DNA from: Caulobacter mirabilis
GTDB taxonomy: Bacteria > Pseudomonadota > Alphaproteobacteria > Caulobacterales > Caulobacteraceae
Assembly (NCBI RefSeq): GCF_002749615.1
Contig: NZ_CP024201.1
Coordinates: 4,293,501-4,357,500 of the forward strand
Direction: 5' to 3'
Length of the DNA stretch: 64,000 bases
Shown here: piece by piece, positions 26,622-37,400 of the stretch
Numbering within the stretch: position 1 is the first letter of the stretch
Layout: each line of letters starts with the position of its first letter
Made by a program: the position numbers and the translations under genes
The notes under the pieces: model-generated
Database searches by the model: none
Told to the model about the DNA's origin: nothing
Seen by the model: only the letters and a program-made list of their open reading frames with translations

Positions 26622-27412
26622 CCCAGCAGCCTTTCGGGGTAGGTGAAGACCTCGAAGCCGTCGCTGCGCGCGACCGCCGCCAGGGTCACGCCCGCCGCCC
26701 GCGCCGTGCGGACCGCCAGCGCCGTCGGCGCCGAGACCGCACAGAGGATCGCGGCCCCGATGGCGGCGGTTTTCTGCACCATCTCCACCGAAACGCGGCT
26801 GGTCAGCAGCACCACACCCTCGCGCCGCTCGCCGGCCAAGGCGAGCGTCCCGGCCAGCTTGTCGAGCGCGTTGTGGCGGCCCACGTCTTCGCGAACCGAG
26901 ACGAGGCCGGCGCCCGGGACCCAGAAGCCGGCGGCGTGGGCGGCGCGAGTCTCCCGCCCCAGCGACTGCGCGCCCGGCAGCAGGGCCATGGCGTCGAGCA
27001 ACGCCCGCGGCGCGACGGACAGCCTCCCCTCAACTTTCCGCGGCGCATGCAGCGCCTCGGCGAGGCTCTCGATCCCGCAGAGACCGCACCCCGTCGGCCC
27101 GGCCATCCGTCGGCGCCGGGCGGCCAGCTGTGTCGACCGATCGGGCGTCAACCAGATCCGCGCCTCGAACCCCAGGTCGGTTTCGACGACCTCCACATCC
27201 TTGATCTGACGCACGTCGTCGACCACGCCCTCGGTCAGGCTGAAGCCGACGGCCAGATCCTCCAGGTCGCGCGGCGTGGCCATCAGAACGGCGGTGGTCG
27301 AGGCGTCGTGAACGATGGCGACGGCGCATTCCTCGGCCAGAAACCGTTCGCCCCCTTCGACGCCGTCTTCTGTCCAGCGGCTACGCGGAAAGCCTGCGGC
27401 CCACTCGGTCAT
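26618..27412 (-). CDS. fdhD: FdhD sulfurtransferase for formate-dehydrogenase-type enzymes
   Basis: 264 residues. The Cys-x-x-Cys loop is CGLCG at residues 109-113. The C-terminal domain has VREDVGRHNALDKLAG and SRVSVEMVQKTAAIGA, typical of FdhD. FdhD carries sulfur from IscS to the molybdenum cofactor before insertion into FdhF-type enzymes. It heads the fdhD-mobA-oxidoreductase series. Confidence 0.92.
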   Translation of the reverse strand: MTEWAAGFPRSRWTEDGVEGGERFLAEECAVAIVHDASTTAVLMATPRDLEDLAVGFSLTEGVVDDVRQIKDVEVVETDLGFEARIWLTPDRSTQLAARRRRMAGPTGCGLCGIESLAEALHAPRKVEGRLSVAPRALLDAMALLPGAQSLGRETRAAHAAGFWVPGAGLVSVREDVGRHNALDKLAGTLALAGERREGVVLLTSRVSVEMVQKTAAIGAAILCAVSAPTALAVRTARAAGVTLAAVARSDGFEVFTYPERLLG

Positions 27413-27453
27413 GCGCGGCCTTCTCTGCGACGATCAGCGCCCCAGTCAAACTG

Positions 27454-27467
27454 CCGAAGACCTTCGG
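27454..27467. repeat. Short perfect inverted repeat between SapC and fdhD genes
   Basis: CCGAAG-AC-CTTCGG, 6-bp arms. It could end the SapC transcript but has no T-run. It abuts an 18-nt stretch identical to part of the 23S rRNA gene (27438-27455). Confidence 0.35.
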
Positions 27468-27476
27468 CGTCAACCG

Positions 27477-28226
27477 CTACGCCGCGCCCTGCAAGGCCAG
27501 GAGATCGGTGAAGCGATCGAGCGAGGCGAGGTGGAAATGGGCCAGGCCCAGCCAGCCGCGCTGGTGCCAGTCGACGACGACCTCCGCCGGCAAGGCGCCG
27601 AAGCGCTCCGGGTCGATCACCTGGAACCCCTCGACGCCGAACCGACGGCCGTCCGGCAGGACGGCCTCGGCGCGCCGATCGACCAGCAGGCCTTGGGCCG
27701 CGACGGCGGCGCAGAAGGCGGAGGTCGCGGCCGCCTCGCCCTGGAAGGCGTCGCAGAACTTCAGCGCCTCCCGGGTCAGCGGACCGGGCTCGCCATCGGC
27801 GAACAGCGGCTCGCCCTCCTCGCCGCCCCGAACGACGGCGTCGCTCGCCGCGTCGATGGCCAGAGCGTAGCGATCGGGCTCCGAGGTCGCCATGAAGCCG
27901 AACGGATAGCGGCGGACATAGGCCGGCACATAGGCCTGTGGCGTCCAGACGCCGTCCGTGACGAACAGATTGCGCGGCTCCAGGCCCAGGAGCGCCACCG
28001 GCGACGGCGTACCGGCGGTGAACAGGACCGGATACCAGCGCGAAGCCCGGGCGAACTCCGCCACGACGATCGGCACGACATGGGTCGCCGCCGCGAAGCC
28101 GAGATCACCCGACTTCAGCCGCCAGTCCGCATGGAGACGCGACGATAGCGCCTCGGGCTCGCGATAGAAGAGCGGCGACGGCGTCCCGTTGTCGAGGCTG
28201 TCGACGGCAGGGTCTTGAACGGACAT
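27477..28226 (-). CDS. SapC-family protein
   Basis: 249 residues without a signal peptide. The pattern HADWRLKSGDLGFAAATHVVPIVVAEF, then YPVLFTAG, ALLGLEPRNLFV, YVPAYVRRYPF, and a late GFQVIDPERFGALP and WLGLAHFHLASLDRF matches the SapC family named after an S-layer/peptide-resistance locus. In Caulobacterales and sphingomonads these genes often lie near TBDRs; that is recalled family context, not visible here. Biochemical role unknown. It follows a strong hairpin that separates it from the large exoprotein gene. Confidence 0.8.
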   Translation of the reverse strand: MSVQDPAVDSLDNGTPSPLFYREPEALSSRLHADWRLKSGDLGFAAATHVVPIVVAEFARASRWYPVLFTAGTPSPVALLGLEPRNLFVTDGVWTPQAYVPAYVRRYPFGFMATSEPDRYALAIDAASDAVVRGGEEGEPLFADGEPGPLTREALKFCDAFQGEAAATSAFCAAVAAQGLLVDRRAEAVLPDGRRFGVEGFQVIDPERFGALPAEVVVDWHQRGWLGLAHFHLASLDRFTDLLALQGAA

Positions 28227-28286
28227 GGAAGGGCCCTCGTGGAGGCGGCGCCGCGGCGCGTAAAACCTGTGCTTCGTGGGGCGAAC

Positions 28287-28314
28287 CCCTCTCCTCCCGC
28301 GAGGGAGGAGAGGG
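28287..28314 (-). terminator. 12-bp perfect hairpin after the FHA exoprotein gene
   Basis: Arms CCCTCTCCTCCC (28287-28298) and GGGAGGAGAGGG (28303-28314) with a 4-nt loop. It lies about 150 bp downstream of the exoprotein stop, so it probably ends the 18-kb secretion operon, although no T-run follows on the minus strand. Confidence 0.55.
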
Positions 28315-28460
28315 CTTTCGGACCGGGCTCCTGAGGCAAGCCCGGCCGCGCCGGACCGCGGCGCATCCGAAGCAGCCGGGACGGCGCGAGGGGAAAAGTG
28401 TGCGCCGCCCCGACTGTCGCCTTGGCTCCGGCCGGTGAGACGCGGACCGGAGCCGAGTTC

Positions 28461-31400
28461 CTATTTCTTCTTCTGGCGGTCCTCGCCGGGCTCCTCGCCG
28501 AACGAGACGACGGAGCCGGTCAGGATGGTCTGGGTCACGGTGCGCAGCTTTTCGACCTCGGCGCTCATGTCGAAGGCCTTCTCCAGCGCGTCGTCCTCGG
28601 CCGACTGGGCGAAGTTCTCCAGGTTGATCGGCCCCAGTTCGGCCTTCTCGGTGTTGAGCTCGACATTGGTCACGCCGCCGACCGTGATGTTGTCCAGTCC
28701 GCGGATCTCCAAGGCCCCGACGAACAGGTCGCGCGAGGCCCGGATGCCCGCGTCGCCGGCGTTGACGATGCCGTTGAACGCATAGAGGTCGACGTCCCCG
28801 CCCGGCGTGCCGTCCACCCGGTTGAGGGTGGCGATGCCGGCGCCGTTCGGCAGGCCCGAACGGACCATCCGGGTGACCGCGTTGTTGTCGACCGGATAGA
28901 CCACGGGCGGGATCGACAGCGAGGTCTTGCGCCCCTTGCCGGCGTCGATGTTGCCGAACGACGACCAGATCAGGATGTCCCCGTCGTCCGCCGTCATGGT
29001 CCGGCTCTGGTTGACGATGTAGTCGCCGTAGGTCAGCGCGTTGATGTTGCCGCGATCCTGGCTGAGCACGCCGGAGGCTGCCGGGTCGGTGTTGCTGACG
29101 CTGAGGCTGGCCAGCTGCACCAGGCCGCCGGGAACCAGCAGCTCGATGTCGCCGCCGCCGTCGGCCCGCACCTGGCTGTTGCTCATGATCAGGTCGCCGA
29201 ACCAGCGCGCCTCGCCGGCCTCCTTGGCTTCGCCCGGTTTCCGCTGGGCGCCCGGGAACAGCTTGCCGACGGCCGCATAGCCGCGGGACGGGTCGCCCGA
29301 CCGGGTGTTGGACGGGTCGGTGTCCCGCGAATGGCCCACCGCCTCGCGGCCCGCCGTCTTGATCTCGGCGAACAGGATGCGGGTGGCCAGGCCCTGCTTC
29401 TTGGCCGGATCGAGGTCGGCCAGCCAGGCGACGGCGGCGTCGTAGTCGGCCTTGCTGATCTTCGAGATCAACGCGCCGCGCGCGATCGGCTTGCCCTTGT
29501 CGTCCTCGAGGCTGATCGGCGGCCGGCCGTGCATCTCGTTCCAGTAGTTGACCAGGTCGACCGCATAGACGGTCACCTCGGTCCGGCCGTCGGCCAGCAC
29601 GGTGGCGTGGGGCGTGCCCAGGCCGATCGCGTCGAAGGTGTAGTACTCGCTGAGATAGCTCGGCCGGGTCGAGAGGTCGCCGCCGTTCAGATAGTACTCG
29701 AAGAAGGGGTCATAGTTCGGCGCCTGGTCGATGCCGGCCAGGACCGAGATGTCGACCCCCTTGTCCTTGGTGAAGCCGGCGGTCTCGGCCTCCTCGATCG
29801 CCCGGATGCCCCTGCCCGCCGTCGAGCCCATGTAGATCTCGTCACCGGCCTGCACCCACATCCGCCCTTCACCGTAGGCCCGGATGTCGGGCAGGTAGAT
29901 CGAGCCTCCGGCCTGGACCGTCGAGACGTCGTCCGGATCCTGGTTCAGGAACTCCATGCCGCTCAGGCGGATGTCGTCCCCCGCCTTGATGCGGGTCTCG
30001 TAGCCGAAGATGAAGTTGCCGGAGCCAAACTGTTCCGGATGCCCCGGATACCGGGGCCGCTGCGGGTCGGAACCAGCGGCGGTGTAGATGTCGCCGTCGA
30101 TGGCGTAGATGCGCGCGTACTCCGACCGCCCTTCGAACGGGTTGTCCGAGCCCGGCAGTCGGCCGTAGCCGGCGCCGCCCGCGCCCCATGTCCGATCGAA
30201 CCGGTACATCTGGTTGACCGGGTAGGGATTGGTCGCCCGCGCCACGTCGGCCGGATCGCCCCAGCCCAGGGCGAACGACGGCGCGTCATAGCCGTGCAGG
30301 TCCTGGCTCTGGCCGGTCTGGTAGAGATTCCAGAACGCGACGTCCTTCCGGGCCAGAACGTCGAACCGCCCGCCCGGATGGCTATCGACCGTGATCAGGC
30401 TCGGCTGTTCCTGCCAGTCGCCGAAAATCACCGAACCGCTGATCGAGACCAGCCGCGTCCGCGCCGGCAGGATGTCGCCCGCCGCGTGGGAGACGCCGAG
30501 CGCCGCCTGGAAGTGCACGTCGCCGCCGGAAGAGATCACCTCGAAGCTCGTGTTCTGCCCGTAGCCCAGCCAGCTGGAGCCATTGTAGTCCCAGTTGGCG
30601 TCGCTGCTGGAGCGCACGCCGGCGAAGCGGGCGTCGCCGCCGGTCGTGATCCGCATTCGGGCGTCGTCGATCACGAGCAGGGTGGAGCCCTGCGCGCGGC
30701 GATCACGGACGAAACCGCCCAGGGACGGGTTGTGGTGGAAGGGGTTCTCGATGTCGGGCTTGTCGGTCCGGTCCATCCGCCCGTCGACGTCGATCGTCGC
30801 CGTCCCCTTGGACACCCAGTAGGAGCCGCCCAGCAGATCGCCGCCGACCTGCATCTCCAGGTCCCCGCCGCCCAGGACATGGACGACCTTAGCCTCGCCG
30901 GCCGTCCGGCCGCCGGACACCCGGGTGGTCGTCGGCAGCGCGACCGCCAGGTTGTCGACGTTGCCGCCGGCCCGGATGGCGACATCGCCGCCGCCCAGGG
31001 CGCCGACGCCCTGCAGGAAGGTGTCGGGCGTGATCCAGAAGGCCGTCTGCTGATAGAGGCCGCCCATGTCGGTCGAGAACGGCGCGTCGATGCGTCCGGT
31101 CAGGTCGACCTGCTGCATCGCGCCGCGCTTGCCGTACCAGGTCTGATCCTTGATCGCATCGCCCGCGCCGGTGATGGCGCCGCCGACCGCGATGGTGATG
31201 TCGCCGCCCTTCTCCAGGTACGAGGTGGGGCGATAGTGGGTGACGGGATCGCCGTTGTCGTCTCGGGTCGTATACCGGCTCGCGTCCTCGAAGCCCTCGA
31301 TCGCCGCCGCCTCGCGCCCTGCCGTATAGAGCGCGCCCTCGACATACTGGACAGTGAAGCGGTTCTTGCTCTCGCTCTGGTCATAGTCGCCGAAGACCCG

Positions 31401-34400
31401 GTTGCCGCGCTCGACCGTGGTCGCGCCGTAACCCATGATCCCTTCGAAGCTGATCCGGCCCAGCTCGTCGGCGACCACGCTGTAGCGTCCGGTCGGATCC
31501 GGCTCCGACGCAGTGTAGGTGCGTAGCGTTCCGTCGGGATAGACGATCGAGACGACGCGGCTGCGCGGGTCCAGCCCGACCGTGATCTCGACCTTGTAGG
31601 CGTCCACCGGCTTGTAGGTCAGGTCGCCCGAGGCGGCGACGTTGATGTCGCCGGTGCCGGTCCGGACCAGGGCGTTGATCAGGATATCTCCCTCGCCCGT
31701 GGCCGAGGAGCGTGTGGCCAGGACGTTGGTCTGGCTGAAGTCCGCGCCCGCCACGAGATTGTAGGTCCAGGACGCGTCGTTGGTCAGCGGCGTCGCCGTC
31801 CGCGTCGGGTCGGTCATGGGCTTGGCCGGCAACGGCCTGGCCGACAGGAAGCCATCGGACAGGTTGGCGTTCAACGCCAGATCGCCGCCGGCCCGCAGGG
31901 TCAAGGTCCCCGGCTGACCGCCGAAGCGGGCTGAAGCCAGGTTCCAGTCGTTCACCAGCGTCAGGTCGCCGCCCGAGCGGATTTCCACGCCCGGCGTGAT
32001 GCGGAACGCGGAGCCGTCGTTCTGTCCCAGTCGCGTACGGATGGCCGCGATGTTGGCGTCGGCCATGAAGGCCGCGGCCTGGGCGATCACCTGGCCCTGC
32101 AGCCCGGTGTCGATGACATGGTCGCCGGCGCCCAGGTCGGTGACCTTGTAGGCCTCCAGAACCGTCGCCCCGCCCTGGACGATGGCGCCGTAGCGATCAA
32201 CCGCCACGTCGCCCCCTATCTGGCGGGCCCGCAGGCGGACCTCGCCGGCTTCGCCCTTGCCCAGCCCCGTGACGCGCAGAGTCGCCTGGCCCACGTCGAG
32301 CGCCCCATTGTCGCCGACCTGCAGCGAGATCGTCCCGCCACGCTGGTCGCCGGTCCCCTTGGCGCTGGCGTCGAGCAGGGCGCCGTCCCTGACGATCAGG
32401 TCTCCGCCCGACGCGATGACGATCTTGCCGCCCTTGTCGCGCGTCGTGATCACCTTGGCCGCGCCGTCGATGACGATCGAACCGGCGCCGGTCGAAAGTT
32501 CGAAGTCGTCGACCCGCGTCTCGCCCGTGAGGTTCACGTCGCCGGCGACCACGGCGAACCGCCGCGAACGCGAGAAGCCGCTGGCGTTGAGCTTGCCGTT
32601 CAGCGCTCCGAAGTCCGTCAGGGTCGAGGTCTGCAGCGTGAAACGGCCGCCTTTGCCCCTGACGCCGGGCTGAGCCTTGAGCGTCCCGTCGAGCACCGCG
32701 ACGCCCCGCCCCGCGGAGATGACGAGGTCTCCGGCGTCGCCCGTCGGACCGCCCGACAGGTCGAGAACCGCGCCCGAGGCGAGCCGGACGTCGCCGCTCT
32801 CGGAGGTCAGGCCGATGCCGCCCGCCCCCAGATACTCCGTGACCTCGTAGAACTTGATGGCCGAGCCGGACACGTCGATCCGCGCCCTGTCGCCGACCGT
32901 CACGTCGCCGGTCGTGGCCGTGGCCCGGAACACGCCTGACGACAACTTCACCGGCAGATCGATGCTGACCGAGCGTCCCTTCAGGTCCAGGGTCGCGCCG
33001 GCCGTCTCCAGCGCCGCGAGGGTCGCCGGAGCCGCCTGCGAGACCAGGGTCACGTCGCCGGCCGCGACCACCCCGTGAGAGGCGCCGCTCGCCGCGCCGA
33101 CCTCGGTCGCGGTGATCGACAGTCGCCCCGGCAGCGTAAGCTTGCCGACGTCGGTGAACAGGACCCGCCCCTTGGCGTCGACCGAGACATTGGTGAAGCC
33201 GAGCCCGACCTGCCCCTTGGCGAAGGTCACGTTGTCGGCGGCCAGCGACAGTCCGCCGCCGGCGCCGACGGGCGTCCAGCCCGGCGCATTGGTGTTGGAG
33301 AGCACCAGGGTCTTGGCCTTGAACGTGCTGCTGCTCTGGCCGTCGACGTTCACGAAGCCGCCGCCGTCGAGCACCAGATTGTTGCCCGTGGCCAGGGTGA
33401 CGCCGCCATGGATGTCGAAGGTGCTGAAGCTGCGCAAGCGAAGCGTCTGGGCGCTGGCCAGGGCCGCGAAGGCCGAGTTGGTCAGGACCAGCCCGTTCTC
33501 GGCCGCCGGGGCGTCCCCGAAGCTGATCCGGCCGGCGGCGGCCTCGACCACGCCGGCCTTGAGGATCGCGCCGGGCGCCAGCGTCGTGTTGTGGGTGGCG
33601 TTGACGGCCACGGCGTCGGCGGCTTCCAGCCGCGCGCCGCTCTCCAGGATCACGTCGCCGCGGTCGGTCTTGGCGTTGGTCCGGGTGATCGAGACGTCGC
33701 CCAGATTCGAGACCCGCACGAAGGCGCCGCGGTCCTCGGCCTCGAAGGTCTTGGGCGGCCAGGCCACCTTATGCGCCGGCAGCTCCGGCCGGATGATGAC
33801 GTTCTCGGCCTGGGCGCCGTCGCCGACCGCCCGGACCACCGAGCCGCGCTCGAACAGGATCGAGTGGGTGGAGGCGAACAGGATCTCCGGCCCGGTCAGG
33901 GCGTCGGCCTCGCCGTTGCGGACCACGATACGCTCGGCGCCGGCCGTGCCGCCGACCGGCGCGCCGGTGTTGTCGCGCGCCTCATAGCCGGTGACGATTT
34001 CCAGACCCGCGGCGCCCTGGCGACGCACGCCGCCGATCAGCAGGCTCTCGGCGACGCCCGACAGCTGCTTGGGATCGAGCCGCAGATAGCCCGCGCCCAG
34101 GTCGCTGATATCGGTGCCGGCCGAGGCGATGACGATCCTGTCCCCGGCGATGTCGAGCAAACCGCCGCGATCCTTCGCGGTCGCCCCCGCGGCTGAGAAG
34201 GTTCCGTTCAGCAGCAGGCTGTTGCGAGCCGCGATGGTCATGAAGCCGCCGTCGACCGGCAGGCGCGGGTCGGCGTTGAACACGCCGCCGGACCGTTCCA
34301 ATCCCGTCAGGAAACGCTCGCTCGAGAAGAAGCCGTTGCCGCTGGTTTCGATGAACTCGGAGCGGTCGCGGACCGCCGACCCCGGCATCACCTGGAAGGT

Positions 34401-37400
34401 GGTGAAGGCCTGATCGGCGAAGGCGACGCCCTGTTCCGCGGCCTGGTGGCCGGTCAGGACGAAGCTGCCGTCTCCGGTCTGGCGCGGGGCCGAGGACGAA
34501 GCGCCATCGGCCGCCACGGTGATGCGATAGGCGCCCGGCGTCAGGGCGTACTCCGCCGGAAGCAGGGTGTAGTAGCCGGCGGGATGGCCGTCGAAGGCCG
34601 GCAGCCAGACCACGTCGCCGACGGCCAGCTGCTCTCTCGGCTTGGTCGACGGCGGCTGACCGAGGGAGACGTCCGAGCCGAAGGCCGGTGAAATCGCGAA
34701 GACGCCGTCGCCGGCCAGGATGTTGGCCGCGCCCTTCGGTCCCTGGACGAACTCCAGGCCCAGCACGTCGCCGCCGCCGCGGGCGTCGATGAGCGCGCCC
34801 TTCCTCAAGTCGACGTCGTCGCCGTTGATGACGATGCGCTTCTCAGGCGGCGTGGCGAGCAGGACGTCCTGCTCGCTGTCCGGCGTGGGGCCGTACCAGT
34901 TGGAGCCGTCGACTGTACGGCCGTACAGGATCGTGCGGCCGTCGGCGGAGACCGTCGTCACGCTGCCCGGCAGGAAGTTGACCACGCGGCCATCGAACTG
35001 GATCGTTCCGAACGGCGCCGCAAGAACCCCGCCTTGGTTGATGGTCGGGGCCTTGATCACCAGCCGGCCGCCGGCCGACAGCGGGGCGGCCCCGCCCAGA
35101 CCCGTGCCCTCGAAGGTCACGCTGGTGTCGGAGAAGATGCCCAGCGCCGTGCCGGTGTGGGGGTAGACCTGGCCCGCGCGGATGATCAGTTCGCCCGGCG
35201 CATAGATGCTCGAGAACAGCTTGCCCTCGGGTCCGTTGAAGACCTTGCTGCCGCCGGACAGCGATCGCTTGGCCTCCAGCGTCACCTTGCTGAAGCCGTC
35301 GAAGGTGGCGCTGGACACGTTGATCGTTTGGGCCAGCGCCCTGAACTCGCCGCCGCTGGCGCCGCCGCGCGAGGGGGTGACCCCGCCGGGCGCGCCGTTG
35401 CTGAGGCCGAGATTGAGGATCGGTGCCTCCAGCGTGACGTCGGCGTTCGGCGCCCAGACCGAGCTGATGCTGAGCGAGCGCTTCGCTTTCAGGACCAGGT
35501 CGCTGTCGACGCGGACATTGCCGTCGACGGTCACGGCGTCGAACCCGGCGGCGGCCTCCAGCGGCGCCTTGCCGACATGGAAGGTCGTGCCCGGCGCGAT
35601 CCGGCCGAAGGTTTCCTGGTAGCTCGTCCAGCCGAAGGTCTCGACCAGCACCTTGACCGCGTTGAGATAGCCCTTCTCGCTTCCCTGAAGTTCGTAGCCG
35701 GCGGGGACGGCCGGTTTGAAGCCGTCGATCGCCGGCGCCGTCCCGGGGGCCTCCAGCGTCGGATCGAGCGCGAGATACCCGTTGGGATCGACGGAGAGCG
35801 CCGGCCCCAACGCCGCGGTCAGGAACGCGCGCAAGGCGACCGGATCGTTGATCGGAACCGGCTCGACGTCCTCCGGCGCGTAGCCGAGCCAGGCGACGGC
35901 GAGATCGCGCAGATTCTCGAAGCCGGAGGTCTCCGGGGCGTTCGCTATGATCTGGTCGATGACGCCCTGGATCGTCGCCCGGCTCGGCGCCTCCCCGTTG
36001 GAGCCGCCGGCCAGAGTCAGCACGCCCGCCCGTCCGGCGACGCTGTTGAACCCGATCCCGGCCGCGCCGCGCAGGTCGCCGAGCAGATAGCCCGAGCGCG
36101 CGTCGACCGAGATCTTGCCGGCGTCGCCGCCGATCAAACGGTCGACCCGGACCACGCCGAGACGCGACGGCGCGTTGATGGTCAGCATCCCGGCGACGCC
36201 GGAAACGTCCAGGCGCGCGCCCTTCTCGACGACCACCTGGCCGCCGCCGACCGAGATATCCCCGCCGGAATGGATGGCGCCGTCTATCCAGGTCTGCCCT
36301 GGCGCGCCGCCCGGCGTCTGGCGGGTGACGGCCTCGCCCCGCGCGTCGAGGAAGGCGGTCGAGCGGATGCGCAGGGCGCCGGTCCCCGCCGAACTGACCC
36401 CGATCGCGCCGCTGAGAGCGGTCAGATCGCCGGCGATATCGGCGAAGGCCCCGCTCAGCGAGAGCGAGCCGTTGGTGGACACCTTGATCGACGCCGCCTC
36501 GTCCATGACGAGATTGCCCGCCGAACCCAGTCCGAAGCTCACGCCGCTGCGTTCATGAGCCGGCGGGACGATGGCCTTGGTCACCAGCGACAGATCGGCG
36601 CCGCTGGCGATCTGACCCGCGGGGCGATCGAGGACGAGAACCTGCTGCGCGAGGTCCAGGCGCGTCCCGGCGCGGATATTGATATCGGCGCCGACGGTCA
36701 CAGCCGCGACCTGCCCGCGCGCCGGGGTCCCTTCGGGACGGCCGGCGTTGTAGGCCGCCGCCTCCTGGTTGGCGGCCAGGATCGCCGCATAACCCTGGGC
36801 CGTGATCACCTGACCAGGCTGCACCAGGTAGCGCGCCGGGTCGTTGGGCTCGGTGGAGTTGGGGTTCAGAACGCCCTGCCACGACACTCGGCCGACGACG
36901 CTCTCCGCCAGCGACAGGGTCAGGACGCCCCCGCTGAGGTTCAGGCCGCCCAGACCCCAGCCGTTGAGCCTGGCGTTCGACAGGTAGAGGACGCCGCCCG
37001 GCGCCGCGCCGCCATCGGGACCGATGACGATGTCGCCCATGTCGGCGAGGGTCAGCGAGCCCGCGCCGCCGAGACCGGCCAGCTTGACGCCGGCGCGGTC
37101 GAGGAACTGGACCGCGCCCTGGTCCGTCGGACGTCCCAGCGCGATGGCGCCGCCCTTGCCTTCGACCAGGCTGAAAGATCCGGGTCCGGACGATGTGGCC
37201 GGCGACGTCCGCTTCCACCAACCGCCGCCCGAGGCGTCGAGGGTCACCTTGCCGTCCAGCCGCGCGCCGTACAGATCGATTGCGCCGCCGTCGGCGAAGC
37301 CGCCGTAGCGCCCACCGCTGTCCAGGTCGTTGGTCCACTGGCCGGCGACGGAGATCACCGCGCCGTCGCCGACGCTGGCGCCCAGGATCGAGATCTTGCC

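Noticed and set aside
28398..31526. A 1,042-codon open frame on the plus strand inside the exoprotein gene
   Set aside because: It is an antisense shadow: codon bias of the GC-rich minus-strand gene keeps this frame free of stops. The translation is low-complexity in Arg/Ala/Asp/Val with no domain pattern.
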